From Spirochaetales bacterium (GTDB lineage: Bacteria > Spirochaetota > Leptospiria > Leptospirales > Leptonemataceae), in contig JACKOY010000009.1 of NCBI GenBank assembly GCA_024233935.1, positions 62,001 to 126,000 on the forward strand: 64,000 nt of DNA, in the 5' to 3' direction. Positions 7,717 to 16,339 of the stretch are shown piece by piece. The notes under the pieces were generated by a model. That model had not been told where the DNA came from, ran no database searches, and saw only the letters and a program-made list of their open reading frames with translations. The translations under genes were made by a program, and so were the position numbers. The stretch's first letter is position 1, and every line of letters begins with the position of its first letter.

Positions 7717-9456
7717 GTGCCAGTCGACCCGCAACAGTCGCCCAGCAAACTCGCGGACCGGGACTGGAATCGGGCGCTCGACTTTGGCATCGCCGTTGGC
7801 ATTCCGCTCTGGTGTCTCCTGCTCTGGATTCTGCCTGCTGATCTGGAGGGTGAAATTGACCGGCTGTTGCTGCTGTTTGTTTTGGTCCTGCAACCGGCGC
7901 TCCTGCAGATGGCGGTACGAATTCCCAGGACAGGGGGCCCGGGCCGGGCAGCGCGGCTTGCAATTCAGATGTGGGGACCGGCGGCGACTCTGGTTGGCGT
8001 CGGTCTGGTTGTTTTCGCGGAACCGAAAGCATGGCAGGCCCTCTGGGCGGCACCGTGGCTCGTGATGCAGTTCTGCCAGTTCTGTTATGCGCTTCCGGTC
8101 CTGCTGGAGCGCGGCCTGAGACCGTTCTGTGAAGCAGCGATCGAGATCGCTTTTTGTGTGAGTCCGGTCGGCGGCATCTGGCTGATGGCCCATCTGGGCG
8201 GCATTTCGATCCTGGGTTTTGAGGAACCCTGGCTGGGACTGACGGCTGCACATTTCCATTACGCGGCGGTCCTGGCGCCGATCCTGATTGGTCTCGGCGG
8301 ACGGGCCGGGGCAGGTCGGGCTGCAGACGCAGCGGCCGCGATGCTGCTTGGCGGAACCATACTGACCGCCCTCGGCATTGCCGGGCAACGCTGGCTTGAG
8401 ATTGTCGGAGCGCTACTGGTTACCGCCGGCATGCTCGTGCACGCCATCGTTCAGCTTGCGTGCGTGCGCTCCTATCGCTGGCCAATACGTGCGCGCTTAA
8501 CCTGGGCGTTCTCATGCCTTGCTCTTCTGGTACCGATGAGCATGGCGGCGCTCTTCGCCCTGAATCGTCTTGCGCCGGGTGCAGTCTGGAGCCTGGCTCT
8601 GCCGCAGATGCTGCCCTGGCACGCCTGGTGGAACGCCCTCGGATTTGCCCTGTGTGGCGTAGTCGCCCTGCGAATTGCCGGACCGGGCCGGGGAGAAGCG
8701 CTGCGTCCTGGCATACCCTTTAGTCAATTGGCTGCGCGCGGCCGGGTTGGAGGTGATTGGTTTCGGCGCAATCATCTCGTCCATACAGGCGACGCTATCG
8801 CAACCACCGGTTTGGTCGATCGCATGGCAGTGTTCGACGGCTCCGACTTTCCGAGTTCGAAGCTGCCGGACGAAATCGTACGCTTTTACGAACACACGAA
8901 TCAGTATTCTCTTGAAGTGAAGCCGAACTGGAGTCGTGGGTTTGGTCTGCTCGCGCGCCTGTACGCCTTCGCGTTCGGACGGCGTTTCGAACAAATGAAT
9001 CTGCCACTTGCGACCGAGCACGAACGCAATATGAAAAGTGAGATTTTCGCCCTGGGCAGCGCCCGAGACGGCCGTAGTTCCGTCCGGGCCTGGGTCCGAA
9101 CCTATAAGGACGATGGCCGGGCCATTTATGCAGCTGCCTACTCCTGGCACCGGGAATCTTCAACGGTTTTCATGAATATCGCCTTTCCGGTTCCCCTGGG
9201 AAACGTGACCAGTATCCTTCATCTGGAATGGAAGAACGAAGAGCTCTCGCTTACAACGCGCAGCCCCAGAGGCGGCGACGACCGTGGCATTTACCTCGTC
9301 CTATTCGGACGCTGGCCCGTGCGTTTGCCGCTCAACGAAACCATCACCGTGCGCGAAACTGAGGGCAGGTTGGAAGCCACACATTGCATGTGGCTGGCCG
9401 GCATGCGTTTCTTAAAACTCGACTACCGAATGGAACGTGCGGGAACCGAAAGATAG
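7717..9456 (+). CDS. YndJ-like membrane protein
   Basis: A 579-residue protein with two parts. Residues 1-320 hold about ten hydrophobic segments, with an AHFHYAAVLAPILIG stretch that matches the conserved HFHY region of the YndJ family. Residues 345-575 are soluble and rich in beta strands and aromatic residues, also as in YndJ. The biochemical function of YndJ is not established. The start is taken as GTG 7717; no strong ribosome-binding site is visible and other non-ATG starts nearby are possible. It follows the epimerase by 38 bases and converges on the AIM24 operon. Confidence 0.6.
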   Translation: MPVDPQQSPSKLADRDWNRALDFGIAVGIPLWCLLLWILPADLEGEIDRLLLLFVLVLQPALLQMAVRIPRTGGPGRAARLAIQMWGPAATLVGVGLVVFAEPKAWQALWAAPWLVMQFCQFCYALPVLLERGLRPFCEAAIEIAFCVSPVGGIWLMAHLGGISILGFEEPWLGLTAAHFHYAAVLAPILIGLGGRAGAGRAADAAAAMLLGGTILTALGIAGQRWLEIVGALLVTAGMLVHAIVQLACVRSYRWPIRARLTWAFSCLALLVPMSMAALFALNRLAPGAVWSLALPQMLPWHAWWNALGFALCGVVALRIAGPGRGEALRPGIPFSQLAARGRVGGDWFRRNHLVHTGDAIATTGLVDRMAVFDGSDFPSSKLPDEIVRFYEHTNQYSLEVKPNWSRGFGLLARLYAFAFGRRFEQMNLPLATEHERNMKSEIFALGSARDGRSSVRAWVRTYKDDGRAIYAAAYSWHRESSTVFMNIAFPVPLGNVTSILHLEWKNEELSLTTRSPRGGDDRGIYLVLFGRWPVRLPLNETITVRETEGRLEATHCMWLAGMRFLKLDYRMERAGTER

Positions 9457-9584
9457 CGCGGTGCGAAATCAAGAGCAGTTTCCCGGGTGGAGCGGCCGCG
9501 ATCCCGTGCGGCCCGTCCCTACCAACTGACCGTTCTCGAAACGCATTACTTCCCGGTGCGCGCAACCGGGAGTGTGACTCGTGA

Positions 9585-10271
9585 TCAGTTGCTTTTCTTA
9601 ACCGGCCGGAAGGGATTTACCCAGGACGAAAAGCTCGGCACCTGGCGCGTCTGGATCCAGAGTTTTCCGGAACCGGAAAAGCGGCAGACCAGACCTTCGC
9701 CCGAAAGAAACAGGGACTTGTAGCCACCCACGCTCTGCACTTTGTAGTCGAGCCCTTCGGTAAAAGCTACGATGTAGCCCGTATCGACCACGTACTCGCC
9801 CTGCACGTCGATCTCAATCATGGCGCCATAGGTGTTGAACCACAGGTCACCGGTGCCGGAACACTTTATAAGAAACAGAGATTCTCCGGAGAAGAAGCCT
9901 TTCATCATGCCCTGCCACTTGGTTTCCACGTTCACTTCCATGGAAGAGGCTACGTAGGCAGAGTTCTGAAGGTAGAGCACGTCGTTTCCTTCGAGATAGA
10001 CATGCTCGAGGTCGCCCGGAGAGCCGGGGGCAACGTCAATGCGGCCCGGTCCGCCTTCGGCCGTAAACTCGTTGATAAACAGCGACTCGCCGGTTAGAAA
10101 GCGCGAAAAGCCGCCCCGGAACTTCGTCTTCATCTTGATGTTCGTATCCATGGTCGCCATAGAAGAGGCTTCCACTTTGAGTGTTTTGCCGGCGGGAATT
10201 TTGACATTCACCATGGCGAAGTCGGGCTTACACTGCATTTCGTATTCGTAGTCAGATTTCGTCTTGTTCAT
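9585..10271 (-). CDS. AIM24 family protein, paralogue 1
   Basis: A 228-residue member of the AIM24 (formerly DUF124) family, beta-sandwich proteins of unsettled function related to a yeast mitochondrial membrane-organising protein. The internally repeated pattern is visible: MATMDTNIKMKTKF, LTGESLFINEF, SGTGDLWFNTYGAMIEIDV, YVVDTGYIVAFTEGL, and LSGEGLVCRFSGSGKLWIQTR near the end. An AAGGA precedes the ATG by 9 bases. It is the last gene of a minus-strand operon: M48 protease followed by three AIM24 genes. It has no signal peptide and is likely cytoplasmic. Confidence 0.88.
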   Translation of the reverse strand: MNKTKSDYEYEMQCKPDFAMVNVKIPAGKTLKVEASSMATMDTNIKMKTKFRGGFSRFLTGESLFINEFTAEGGPGRIDVAPGSPGDLEHVYLEGNDVLYLQNSAYVASSMEVNVETKWQGMMKGFFSGESLFLIKCSGTGDLWFNTYGAMIEIDVQGEYVVDTGYIVAFTEGLDYKVQSVGGYKSLFLSGEGLVCRFSGSGKLWIQTRQVPSFSSWVNPFRPVKKSN

Positions 10272-10298
10272 CTCTTACATTCCTTCTTCAAATGCAGG

Positions 10299-10979
10299 CT
10301 AGGCCGAACGCGGCCGCAGCAATGGGCCCAGCGCCTGACCGAACGAAGTCGCGTTGTGCGACTGACACCAAACCGTGCCTTTGCCTTCGAAGCGCGTCAC
10401 GAGACCCTCGCCTCCAAGTATGGAACCGATCAGACTCTTCGAAGCCTTGCGAATTGTAAAGTTCAGCGTCTCGTCAAAAGCCACGATGTGTCCGGTGTCG
10501 ACAATGACGGCGCCATCGACCTGAAGCGGATAGATTGCTCCGAACGAACTGAGTACGATCTTGCCGGACCCGCTCATTTTGAGCCAGAACATGCTCTCGC
10601 CGGAAAACATCGACTTAAACCCCTGCCAGCCCATATCCATTTCGACTGAACTTTCGGCGGCCATGAAAGAACCGCTCTGTACGACCAGAGTTTCGTTGTT
10701 TAACTGATGAGTCATCAGATCGCCGGCAAGCACGGGGCCAACCCAGATCTCAGAATCCTGAGAAGCGCTAAAGTGATTCAGAAAGAAGGACTCTCCGGCG
10801 AGCATGCGCTTGAGCGCTTTGAAGACACTGCCTCCGCCCTTTTTGTACGTAGTGGTCTCTATTGTGATGCCCGGACCCATGGCAATCATCGCGCCGGCTT
10901 CGGCGGTAACGCTTTCGCCCGCCTTCATCTTGATCTTTGCGGCTGCGTTTCCCGGACTGTGTTCGATTTGTACTTCCAT
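10299..10979 (-). CDS. AIM24 family protein, paralogue 2
   Basis: A 226-residue AIM24 protein, the middle of three tandem copies. It shares with its neighbours the order GAMIAMGPGITIETT, LAGESFFLNHFSA, SGSGKIVLSSFGAIYPLQV, VIVDTGHIVAFDETL and LGGEGLVTRFEGKGTVWCQS. AGGAG stands ahead of the ATG at good spacing. The copies differ widely outside these motifs, so the duplication is old rather than recent. 19 bases separate it from copy 3 upstream and 27 from copy 1 downstream. Confidence 0.88.
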   Translation of the reverse strand: MEVQIEHSPGNAAAKIKMKAGESVTAEAGAMIAMGPGITIETTTYKKGGGSVFKALKRMLAGESFFLNHFSASQDSEIWVGPVLAGDLMTHQLNNETLVVQSGSFMAAESSVEMDMGWQGFKSMFSGESMFWLKMSGSGKIVLSSFGAIYPLQVDGAVIVDTGHIVAFDETLNFTIRKASKSLIGSILGGEGLVTRFEGKGTVWCQSHNATSFGQALGPLLRPRSA

Positions 10980-11001
10980 GATGGCCTGCTCCTAGTTCGG
11001 A

Positions 11002-11667
11002 CTATCCCCAGAGACGCGGGTTAATCCAACCCGCAAGTCCGCTCAAACTCCGTGATTGTATGGTGATGCGGCCTTTGCCTTCCACACGCGTGACCAAACC
11101 TTCGCCGCCAAAGAAAGCCGAGAATATACCGCCCGATAGCTGCACTTTGAGCTTCATGCCTGGTTCATAAGCCACAAGGTGCGCTGTATCCACAATGTAG
11201 GCGCCATCAATCTCACGCTCAACCAGACCGCCGTAAGCGCCGTACCATAGCGTCCCGGTGCCGCTGACCTGCAGTTTGAAGAGACCCTCCCGGGCGATCA
11301 GCGAAGAAAAGCCGGCCCATTTTACGCCCAGCTTCAGGCCCGGCGTGGAGCAGACGTAGGCCCCCGGCTGCAGACAAATGGCATTGTCTTTTAGCTCGAC
11401 CTGCCGCACCTCGCCCGGAGTACCCTGAACCAGAGTCACGCGTCGGGTCTGGCTGCTCGAATTCGTAAACGTATTGATGAACAGGGATTCTCCACCGAGG
11501 AACTTCTTGAGTACCGCGGAAAAAAATCCACCATTGAAGGACGTTTTCATTTCGATTTCGGCGTCCATGGTGGCCATGGCATCCGATTCAGCGATCACGC
11601 TTTCCCCGGGCTCAAGGTTTACGATGACATAACAAAACGATGGCGCGCCCTTAATTTCTGCTTTCAT
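11002..11667 (-). CDS. AIM24 family protein, paralogue 3
   Basis: A 221-residue AIM24 protein, the copy next to the M48 protease. Motifs in order: DAMATMDAEIEMKTSFNGG, LGGESLFINTFTN, SGTGTLWYGAYGGLVERE, AYIVDTAHLVAYEPGM and GGEGLVTRVEGKGRITIQS. GGAG lies ahead of the ATG. The three copies presumably form homo- or hetero-oligomers; that is inference from family structure and tandem placement. Confidence 0.88.
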   Translation of the reverse strand: MKAEIKGAPSFCYVIVNLEPGESVIAESDAMATMDAEIEMKTSFNGGFFSAVLKKFLGGESLFINTFTNSSSQTRRVTLVQGTPGEVRQVELKDNAICLQPGAYVCSTPGLKLGVKWAGFSSLIAREGLFKLQVSGTGTLWYGAYGGLVEREIDGAYIVDTAHLVAYEPGMKLKVQLSGGIFSAFFGGEGLVTRVEGKGRITIQSRSLSGLAGWINPRLWG

Positions 11668-11703
11668 CTACTCTTACTCCGATAAACTACCGCGGCTACG
11701 GTA

Positions 11704-12855
11704 TCACTGTTGCAGGTGCGATTGAAGCCTGTTTTGAAAGGCATGGAAGTCCAGAGTAAATTGATGGGGCGGCGAGTTTTTTTGCGTCGCCTCGATCGCT
11801 TCCTGAAGTGCCTCAATGCGGTCGGCGGTTGCGGGATGCGTGCTTAAGAAATCAGCGTCTTCCAGCATGTTTCCGGAACCCGACTCCTGAAGCTTCTCGA
11901 AGAAGCTCAACATGCCGGTCGGGTCAATGTTTGCGTCCCGCAAATACGCAAGCCCGGTCAGATCGGCCTCGTGTTCGTAGTCTCTCGAAAACTTGAGGCT
12001 CAGCAATTCCTGGCCCTGCGTGACGAGCACACCCACAAGGCCCTCCATGTCTCCCAGCAGGGCCTGCGCAATCAAGAGCAGGCCCAGGGACTGAACCATC
12101 TGCCGCATTCCGTGCTGATGGGTGACGTGCGCCAGTTCGTGGGCCGCGACGCCGGCAATTTCTTCCGGAGAACCGGCCCGCAGAATGAGGCCTGTATGAA
12201 ATACCATCGTGCCACCGGGCAGAGCAAAGGCGTTGATCGTACTATCTTCAATTATATGGAATCGAAATTCATAGCTCCGCTCGGACAGGCGGTCTGCGCT
12301 ATTGGCGACTGGCTGCACAATTCTCTGCAGCGTGGCGTTGAGAGCCGGGTCGTCCACCACGTGGTGGGAAGCAGCCAGTTGCTCGTACACCGAATCACCC
12401 AGTTTGGCCTCCCACTCGACCGGAATCTGACTGACCACCAGGCCGACCGCCGCCTCCTTCAGGGAAAAGATTCCACCTACGAGGGCCAGGGCCGCCACCA
12501 GAAGCGCGGCATACCCGAACCGACGCGCCCCGGTAAGCCCCCGAATGCGCCGACCGCTACCGGCCAGCTGCGGCCAGCGCTGTAGATGCACGTTTTTGAG
12601 TATCGAGGCGTCCGAACAATAGAACTGGCGATTCGCATACGATGGGTGCGAGAAGAAAAGCAGCCTGTTGGCCGCACCGCCGCGCTTCAACTCCATGCGG
12701 TCCAGAGGCAGCTCGAGTTCGCCCGCATCGCCCCGGTAGTGCATACGATGCTCCGAAAGTTTGAGAAATCCGCCGGCCTTACCGCCCGGCAGGCTATCGT
12801 CAAACGCGCCACCAGCGTATGTGTTCTCTGAAGTGCCGGCAGTCATCGGGTCCAC
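11704..12855 (-). CDS. M48 family metalloprotease
   Basis: A 383-residue zinc protease of the M48 (HtpX/Oma1/BepA-related) family. Residues 1-95 form a soluble N-terminal domain resembling the DUF7092-type module found on other M48 proteins. A transmembrane segment (about 115-138) is followed by the catalytic domain with the zinc motif HELAHVTHQHG, the third ligand in YEHEADLTGLAYL, and the STHPATADRI closing motif. The catalytic domain probably faces the periplasm. The start is GTG 12855 or ATG 12846; GGGAG lies about 14 bases before the GTG. It is first in the operon with three AIM24 genes, 36 bases ahead of the nearest. Oma1-like M48 and AIM24 both relate to mitochondrial inner-membrane upkeep in eukaryotes, which makes the pairing notable. 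Confidence 0.88.
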   Translation of the reverse strand: MDPMTAGTSENTYAGGAFDDSLPGGKAGGFLKLSEHRMHYRGDAGELELPLDRMELKRGGAANRLLFFSHPSYANRQFYCSDASILKNVHLQRWPQLAGSGRRIRGLTGARRFGYAALLVAALALVGGIFSLKEAAVGLVVSQIPVEWEAKLGDSVYEQLAASHHVVDDPALNATLQRIVQPVANSADRLSERSYEFRFHIIEDSTINAFALPGGTMVFHTGLILRAGSPEEIAGVAAHELAHVTHQHGMRQMVQSLGLLLIAQALLGDMEGLVGVLVTQGQELLSLKFSRDYEHEADLTGLAYLRDANIDPTGMLSFFEKLQESGSGNMLEDADFLSTHPATADRIEALQEAIEATQKNSPPHQFTLDFHAFQNRLQSHLQQ

Positions 12856-12886
12856 GAACTAAAGCGACGCTCCCATTGCGTAAATG

Positions 12887-12920
12887 AAAAAAAGGCGGCG
12901 GCGCCCGGGGAGGCGCCGCC
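12887..12920 (-). terminator. Rho-independent terminator
   Basis: On the minus strand a perfect 9-bp stem (GGCGGCGCC/GGCGCCGCC, 6-base loop) is followed by GCC and seven T. It lies just past the stop of the CnrX-like gene, closing the sigma factor operon ahead of the M48 operon. Confidence 0.8.
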
Positions 12921-12951
12921 GAGATGGTGGAGGAGTCTCAGCCTCAGGAGT

Positions 12952-13395
12952 TCAGGGTAGGACCCAGGCCCGGTCGCCGGCAATCATGCGGGCGAGGGCC
13001 TCCCGCTGTTCGGGCTTCAGATCCTGGGAAAACGTATGAAAACGCTCGTGAGCCGACATCTGCAGCTTATCCAGATCGGCTTCCGTCTCCTCAATGAATG
13101 CATGCATCACATGGGGTTCGCTATGCCCGGACGCAACCCCCGCCATGAAGGCCACGCGTCGGGCCTCGTAGCGTTGCCGGGCCTCTTCCAGATCTGCGTC
13201 GAGTGCAGTTCGCAGACCGCGCAGGTGTAGAGTTTGTTCGGGCGTTAACGCCAGTTCCTCCCGCAGGCGCTCCATCTCCGCGCCGGATTGCGCAAGCTCC
13301 GTCGCTCGCTGCCGACTCTGCCAGTAGCCCAGCGCGAAGAATGCGTTGAAGGCCAACGAGACGCTCAGGGCAGAAACTAATAGAACGTTTTTCAT
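12952..13395 (-). CDS. CnrX/Spy-like periplasmic sensor protein
   Basis: A 147-residue protein with an N-terminal membrane anchor or uncleaved signal (MKNVLLVSALSVSLAFNAF) and an all-helical periplasmic domain. LTPEQTLHLRGLRTALDADL, RQRYEARRVAFMAG and LKPEQREALARM show the four-helix LTxxQ-type hairpin of the Metal_resist/CnrX/Spy-CpxP group. The ATG at 13395 follows GGGAGG with 8 bases between and overlaps the anti-sigma stop (ATGA). Together with the upstream sigma and anti-sigma genes it forms a trio like cnrH-cnrY-cnrX, where the X protein senses metal in the periplasm. The signal sensed here is unknown. Confidence 0.75.
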   Translation of the reverse strand: MKNVLLVSALSVSLAFNAFFALGYWQSRQRATELAQSGAEMERLREELALTPEQTLHLRGLRTALDADLEEARQRYEARRVAFMAGVASGHSEPHVMHAFIEETEADLDKLQMSAHERFHTFSQDLKPEQREALARMIAGDRAWVLP

Positions 13396-13802
13396 TCTTG
13401 AATCCTCCCGGTGTGGAGCGCCGCCGGTAAGAGCTGCGGCGCGCTGACCCGAATCGGTTCGGCCATGAGATAGCGTCGTAGCGCGCGGCTTTCTGTGACC
13501 TCGTGCCCGCGTGTTGCCTGGCCGGAAAGAAACCCAATCGCCGCGGCAACCAGGGCGGCTGCTACCGCGCTCCAGATCGCGAACCGCTTGCGCGAACGGG
13601 CCCTTTTGAGCTCGAAGACCACACAATCCTGCCAGCGAGAAAGCTGAGTCGGTGAAGGCTGCGTGAGTTCCGCCTCATTAAAAATCGCCTGCAGCTCCTT
13701 CAGATCGGACGGTAGCCACGATAAGGTCCCGTCGTTTTTCGAATCCAGAGCCGCCGCCAGGGCATTGATTTCGGATCTTTCTTGATGCTCGATCGGTTTC
13801 AA
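13392..13802 (-). CDS. Membrane anti-sigma factor (predicted)
   Basis: A 136-residue protein with about 70 cytoplasmic residues, one transmembrane segment (about 75-95, FAIWSAVAAALVAAAIGF) and a 40-residue periplasmic tail. That topology and the position directly after an ECF sigma gene indicate an anti-sigma factor. I see no zinc-binding HxxxCxxC, so it belongs to a non-ZAS type such as CnrY-like proteins. Both ends overlap neighbours by 4 bases (ATGA), so sigma, anti-sigma and sensor are made in a fixed ratio. Confidence 0.7.
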   Translation of the reverse strand: MKPIEHQERSEINALAAALDSKNDGTLSWLPSDLKELQAIFNEAELTQPSPTQLSRWQDCVVFELKRARSRKRFAIWSAVAAALVAAAIGFLSGQATRGHEVTESRALRRYLMAEPIRVSAPQLLPAALHTGRIQE

Positions 13803-14356
13803 GGCGCGACCCCCTCCCCGGTCCGGGGCTGATTGTGAAAGTAACGTCGAAGGCGCTGGATGGCCTTGTGCTTCATGCTGCGGACCGTGTGCGGTTGCAC
13901 ACCCATCTGCTCGGCGACTTCGGACACGGAGAGCTCTTCGTTCACCAGCAAATGGAGCACGCGGCTTTGCCGTACCGAAAGCACGCCTGCCGGAATTTTT
14001 TGCAGTTCCTCCGGTTGCACGTCCGCGGGTGCGGCTACCTGCTCCAGACGCTCCGGGCTCACGGCCTCGGTGTTTCGGCGCTTTCGCAGAAGATCGATCG
14101 TCACGTTTCGCACAATGACCCCCAAAAAAGTACGGAGTTGGCTGCGTTGGGGATCGTACAGTCGTAGCCCCCGGTAGTCTTCACGAACCAGCCGCAAAAA
14201 CGCCTCCTGCACGGCGTCGTCTGCGAGGTCCGGATCGGACACCCGATAGTGAAGGAGCGTCTTCTGGGCTACTGCGAGCAGGAGAGGCGCGTACTCGAGC
14301 ACGAAATCCCGCCAGGCGGCTTCGCTGCCGCCCAGCAGCACGTTCAGGTTCTGCAT
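13799..14356 (-). CDS. ECF-type RNA polymerase sigma factor
   Basis: A 185-residue sigma-70 family protein. Region 2 is seen in DDAVQEAFLRLVRED (core binding) and RSQLRTFLGVIVRNVTIDLLRKRR (-10 recognition). Region 4 (from about 125) has a helix-turn-helix in LSVSEVAEQMGVQPHTVRSMKHKAIQRLRRYF. There is no region 1.1 or 3, as expected for an ECF factor. The ATG at 14356 gives MQNLNV; an in-frame GTG at 14365 is possible. It heads a three-gene operon with an anti-sigma factor and a CnrX-like protein, and such operons are normally self-activated. Confidence 0.88.
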   Translation of the reverse strand: MQNLNVLLGGSEAAWRDFVLEYAPLLLAVAQKTLLHYRVSDPDLADDAVQEAFLRLVREDYRGLRLYDPQRSQLRTFLGVIVRNVTIDLLRKRRNTEAVSPERLEQVAAPADVQPEELQKIPAGVLSVRQSRVLHLLVNEELSVSEVAEQMGVQPHTVRSMKHKAIQRLRRYFHNQPRTGEGVAP

Positions 14357-14371
14357 GATCCACACACCGCA

Positions 14372-14386
14372 CTCAACCGGTTTGAG
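14372..14386. promoter_or_regulatory. Small palindrome upstream of the sigma gene
   Basis: CTCAA-CCGGT-TTGAG is a 15-base inverted repeat 15 bases upstream of the sigma factor start. It is a candidate operator or part of an autoregulated promoter. No typical ECF AAC motif was found near it. Confidence 0.25.
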
Positions 14387-14644
14387 ACATTACGTCGACG
14401 CCCGCGCGCCCGTGGCCTGCGCCCAATTGCCGCCTCGCTTGCTCTATTTACGCCAAACTGATGGCAGCGTCCCTCTTTTTTCGGCGCCCACGGCGGGTTT
14501 TGGGCCCTGACCTCAGCAAGAGCAAGAGGTCGGGCCAAGCGTAGGCCAAATCGGCCAATCGTCTAAAGCTTGCATGGGAGTCCCGGCCGATCAGATTGGC
14601 CGGTGTCGACCGCCAGTCGGGGTCGAATCCATTCTGGTAGTTCT

Positions 14645-15454
14645 ATGGACCGATACACCGCCGCCGCGCTGCAACTCAACTCGACGCCGGATTTGACGCG
14701 AAACCTCCGGGCGGTGGAGCAAGGCGTTCGGGCCGCGACCGGGCGCGGTGCGTCCCTGATTGTGCTGCCGGAATGCAGCACTTTCCTGGGGCCCGAACCG
14801 CGACTGCTCGAGCTCCTGAGCGACATTGAGAGCGGTGGGGAGGAACTTCTTTCCCGACTGTCCCGAGAGCTGCAGGTTTGTCTGATCGCGGGCACGTACA
14901 GCCGCGCCGACGATGGCCGGGCCTACAATACGCTGCTTGCTTACGATCGGAACGGATCTGAAGTCGCGCGCTATAGAAAGATACATCTCTTCGATGTAAA
15001 CCTGCCGGACGAGGTGCGGTACGAAGAGTCACGCTATATCAAACCCGGCGCCTGTGAAGCAATGCTCCTTCAAGCAGAAGCTTTCGGTACGCTTGGCTTT
15101 TCCATCTGTTACGACCTGCGTTTCCCGGAGCTGTATCGCGAGTTAAGTCGGCTGGGCGCGGATGTGCTTTTGATCCCGGCGGCCTTCACTGAATTCACCG
15201 GGCGCGATCACTGGGAGATTCTTCTCCGCGCCCGCGCGATCGAAAACCTGGCCTATGTGATCGCCCCTGCACAGGTCGGGGTGCATTTTGGAAAGCGTGA
15301 ATCTCACGGCCATGCGATGATTATTGATCCCTGGGGCCGCATCCTTGCTGACGTCGGCAAAGCTCCCGATGCTTTCGCTCTGGCCGAAATCGATCCGCTT
15401 ACGCTTGCGGAAGCGCGCGCTCGATTGCCGTCTTTGGGACATAGGCGTTTGTAG
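14645..15454 (+). CDS. Nitrilase-superfamily amidase (Nit1/Nit2 type)
   Basis: A 269-residue carbon-nitrogen hydrolase. The Glu-Lys-Cys triad is intact: Glu in IVLPECSTFL, Lys in YRKIHLFDV, and Cys in GFSICYDLRFPELYREL. The DLRFPELYR stretch and the KIHLFDV motif place it near deaminated-glutathione amidase (Nit1) and omega-amidase (Nit2). Both repair side products of transaminases. The ATG at 14645 starts MDRYTAAALQL; a good ribosome-binding site is not visible. The 279-base gap before it, shared with the divergent sigma operon, holds only the small palindrome noted. It converges on a GST gene. Confidence 0.85.
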   Translation: MDRYTAAALQLNSTPDLTRNLRAVEQGVRAATGRGASLIVLPECSTFLGPEPRLLELLSDIESGGEELLSRLSRELQVCLIAGTYSRADDGRAYNTLLAYDRNGSEVARYRKIHLFDVNLPDEVRYEESRYIKPGACEAMLLQAEAFGTLGFSICYDLRFPELYRELSRLGADVLLIPAAFTEFTGRDHWEILLRARAIENLAYVIAPAQVGVHFGKRESHGHAMIIDPWGRILADVGKAPDAFALAEIDPLTLAEARARLPSLGHRRL

Positions 15455-15495
15455 GCCACACCCAAATCCACTCAGCCTCATTAAACCGACCTGGA

Positions 15496-16152
15496 CTATG
15501 TTTCGCGTCGCATGCGACCAGCACGGAGCGCGGCCATCTGACCACGCGCCACTTTCTTCACGTGGGGCCGTTCGTTCATCATCGTCATGTATTCTGGCAG
15601 GCCCCGACAGCAGGCCAACGGGCTTCGTCCGACGAGTTCTTTCATGCACTGATCGGTGATTGCAAGAGTGGCCCAGGCCGCGGCGTCGGCCATTGTGAAG
15701 TGTTCGCCGGCGATGAAGGGATCGAAAGCGGCGACCCGGCCCAGACCCCGCAACGCGAACTCGATATCGTGCCGCACAGACTCCACCAGCTCTGAAGAAT
15801 ATGTACTGCCGGTAGCAACGTCGTAGATGCGGCGGGCCGGCGGGTCCACATGGAGATCAATGATCGCCGTGATCTCTCGCACCAGAGCAGCAGCGAAGGG
15901 CTCACGGGGAATCAGGGCCGGCGTCGGTTGAAAGACCGTATTTGCATACTCAAGCATTACGCTACTTTCGAAGAGAAAGCGCCCGTCCACTTCGAGCACC
16001 GGGATCAGCCCCATGGGGTTCATGCGCAGGAAGGATTCCTCGGTTCGGGACGGTCCGGTCCGGACCTCTTCGAAGTCGATGCCCGCTTCCAGCAGGCCCA
16101 ACTTCACTTTGTTATAGAAGTTACTGATCGGAAAGCCGTGCAAACGGAGCAT
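15496..16152 (-). CDS. Glutathione S-transferase family protein
   Basis: A 218-residue two-domain GST. The N-terminal thioredoxin fold (1-80) has MNPMGLIPVLEVDG with the cis-proline and FESSVMLEYANTVF, where glutamate and serine bind the gamma-glutamyl group. The C-terminal helical domain has the N-capping box in FTMADAAAWATL. The N-terminal active-site helix begins SNFYNKVKL, so the catalytic residue may be Ser or Asn; the class is not clear. It converges with the amidase gene. Confidence 0.85.
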   Translation of the reverse strand: MLRLHGFPISNFYNKVKLGLLEAGIDFEEVRTGPSRTEESFLRMNPMGLIPVLEVDGRFLFESSVMLEYANTVFQPTPALIPREPFAAALVREITAIIDLHVDPPARRIYDVATGSTYSSELVESVRHDIEFALRGLGRVAAFDPFIAGEHFTMADAAAWATLAITDQCMKELVGRSPLACCRGLPEYMTMMNERPHVKKVARGQMAALRAGRMRRET

Positions 16153-16271
16153 AACCCAGCCCGGTCCGGTCCCTGGAATCCGTCAACTGCACCAATCCGG
16201 CCCTCGTCGCGCATGCCGGGACCGGCATCTAAAAGGGCCCCCGCCCACCCCGAAAAAAGTTCTGTTTTCGC

Positions 16272-16304
16272 TTGACCTATGGTGCGCCGCAAAAATCATG
16301 GTGC
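16272..16304 (+). promoter_or_regulatory. Possible promoter/direct repeat ahead of the phasin-like gene
   Basis: TTGACC at 16272-16277 resembles a -35 element. Two ATGGTGC copies (16279-16285 and 16298-16304) stand 19 bases apart just downstream. No good -10 is seen at the right distance. The strong ribosome-binding site of the following gene suggests it is highly expressed. Confidence 0.25.
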
Positions 16305-16339
16305 AACGCACAAGGCGGCACTCTTAGGAGGATACTACA

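Noticed and set aside
12952..13626. Longer reading of the CnrX-like gene from 13626
   Set aside because: The extra 77 residues overlap the anti-sigma gene and look random; ATG 13395 has a good ribosome-binding site and starts a signal anchor.
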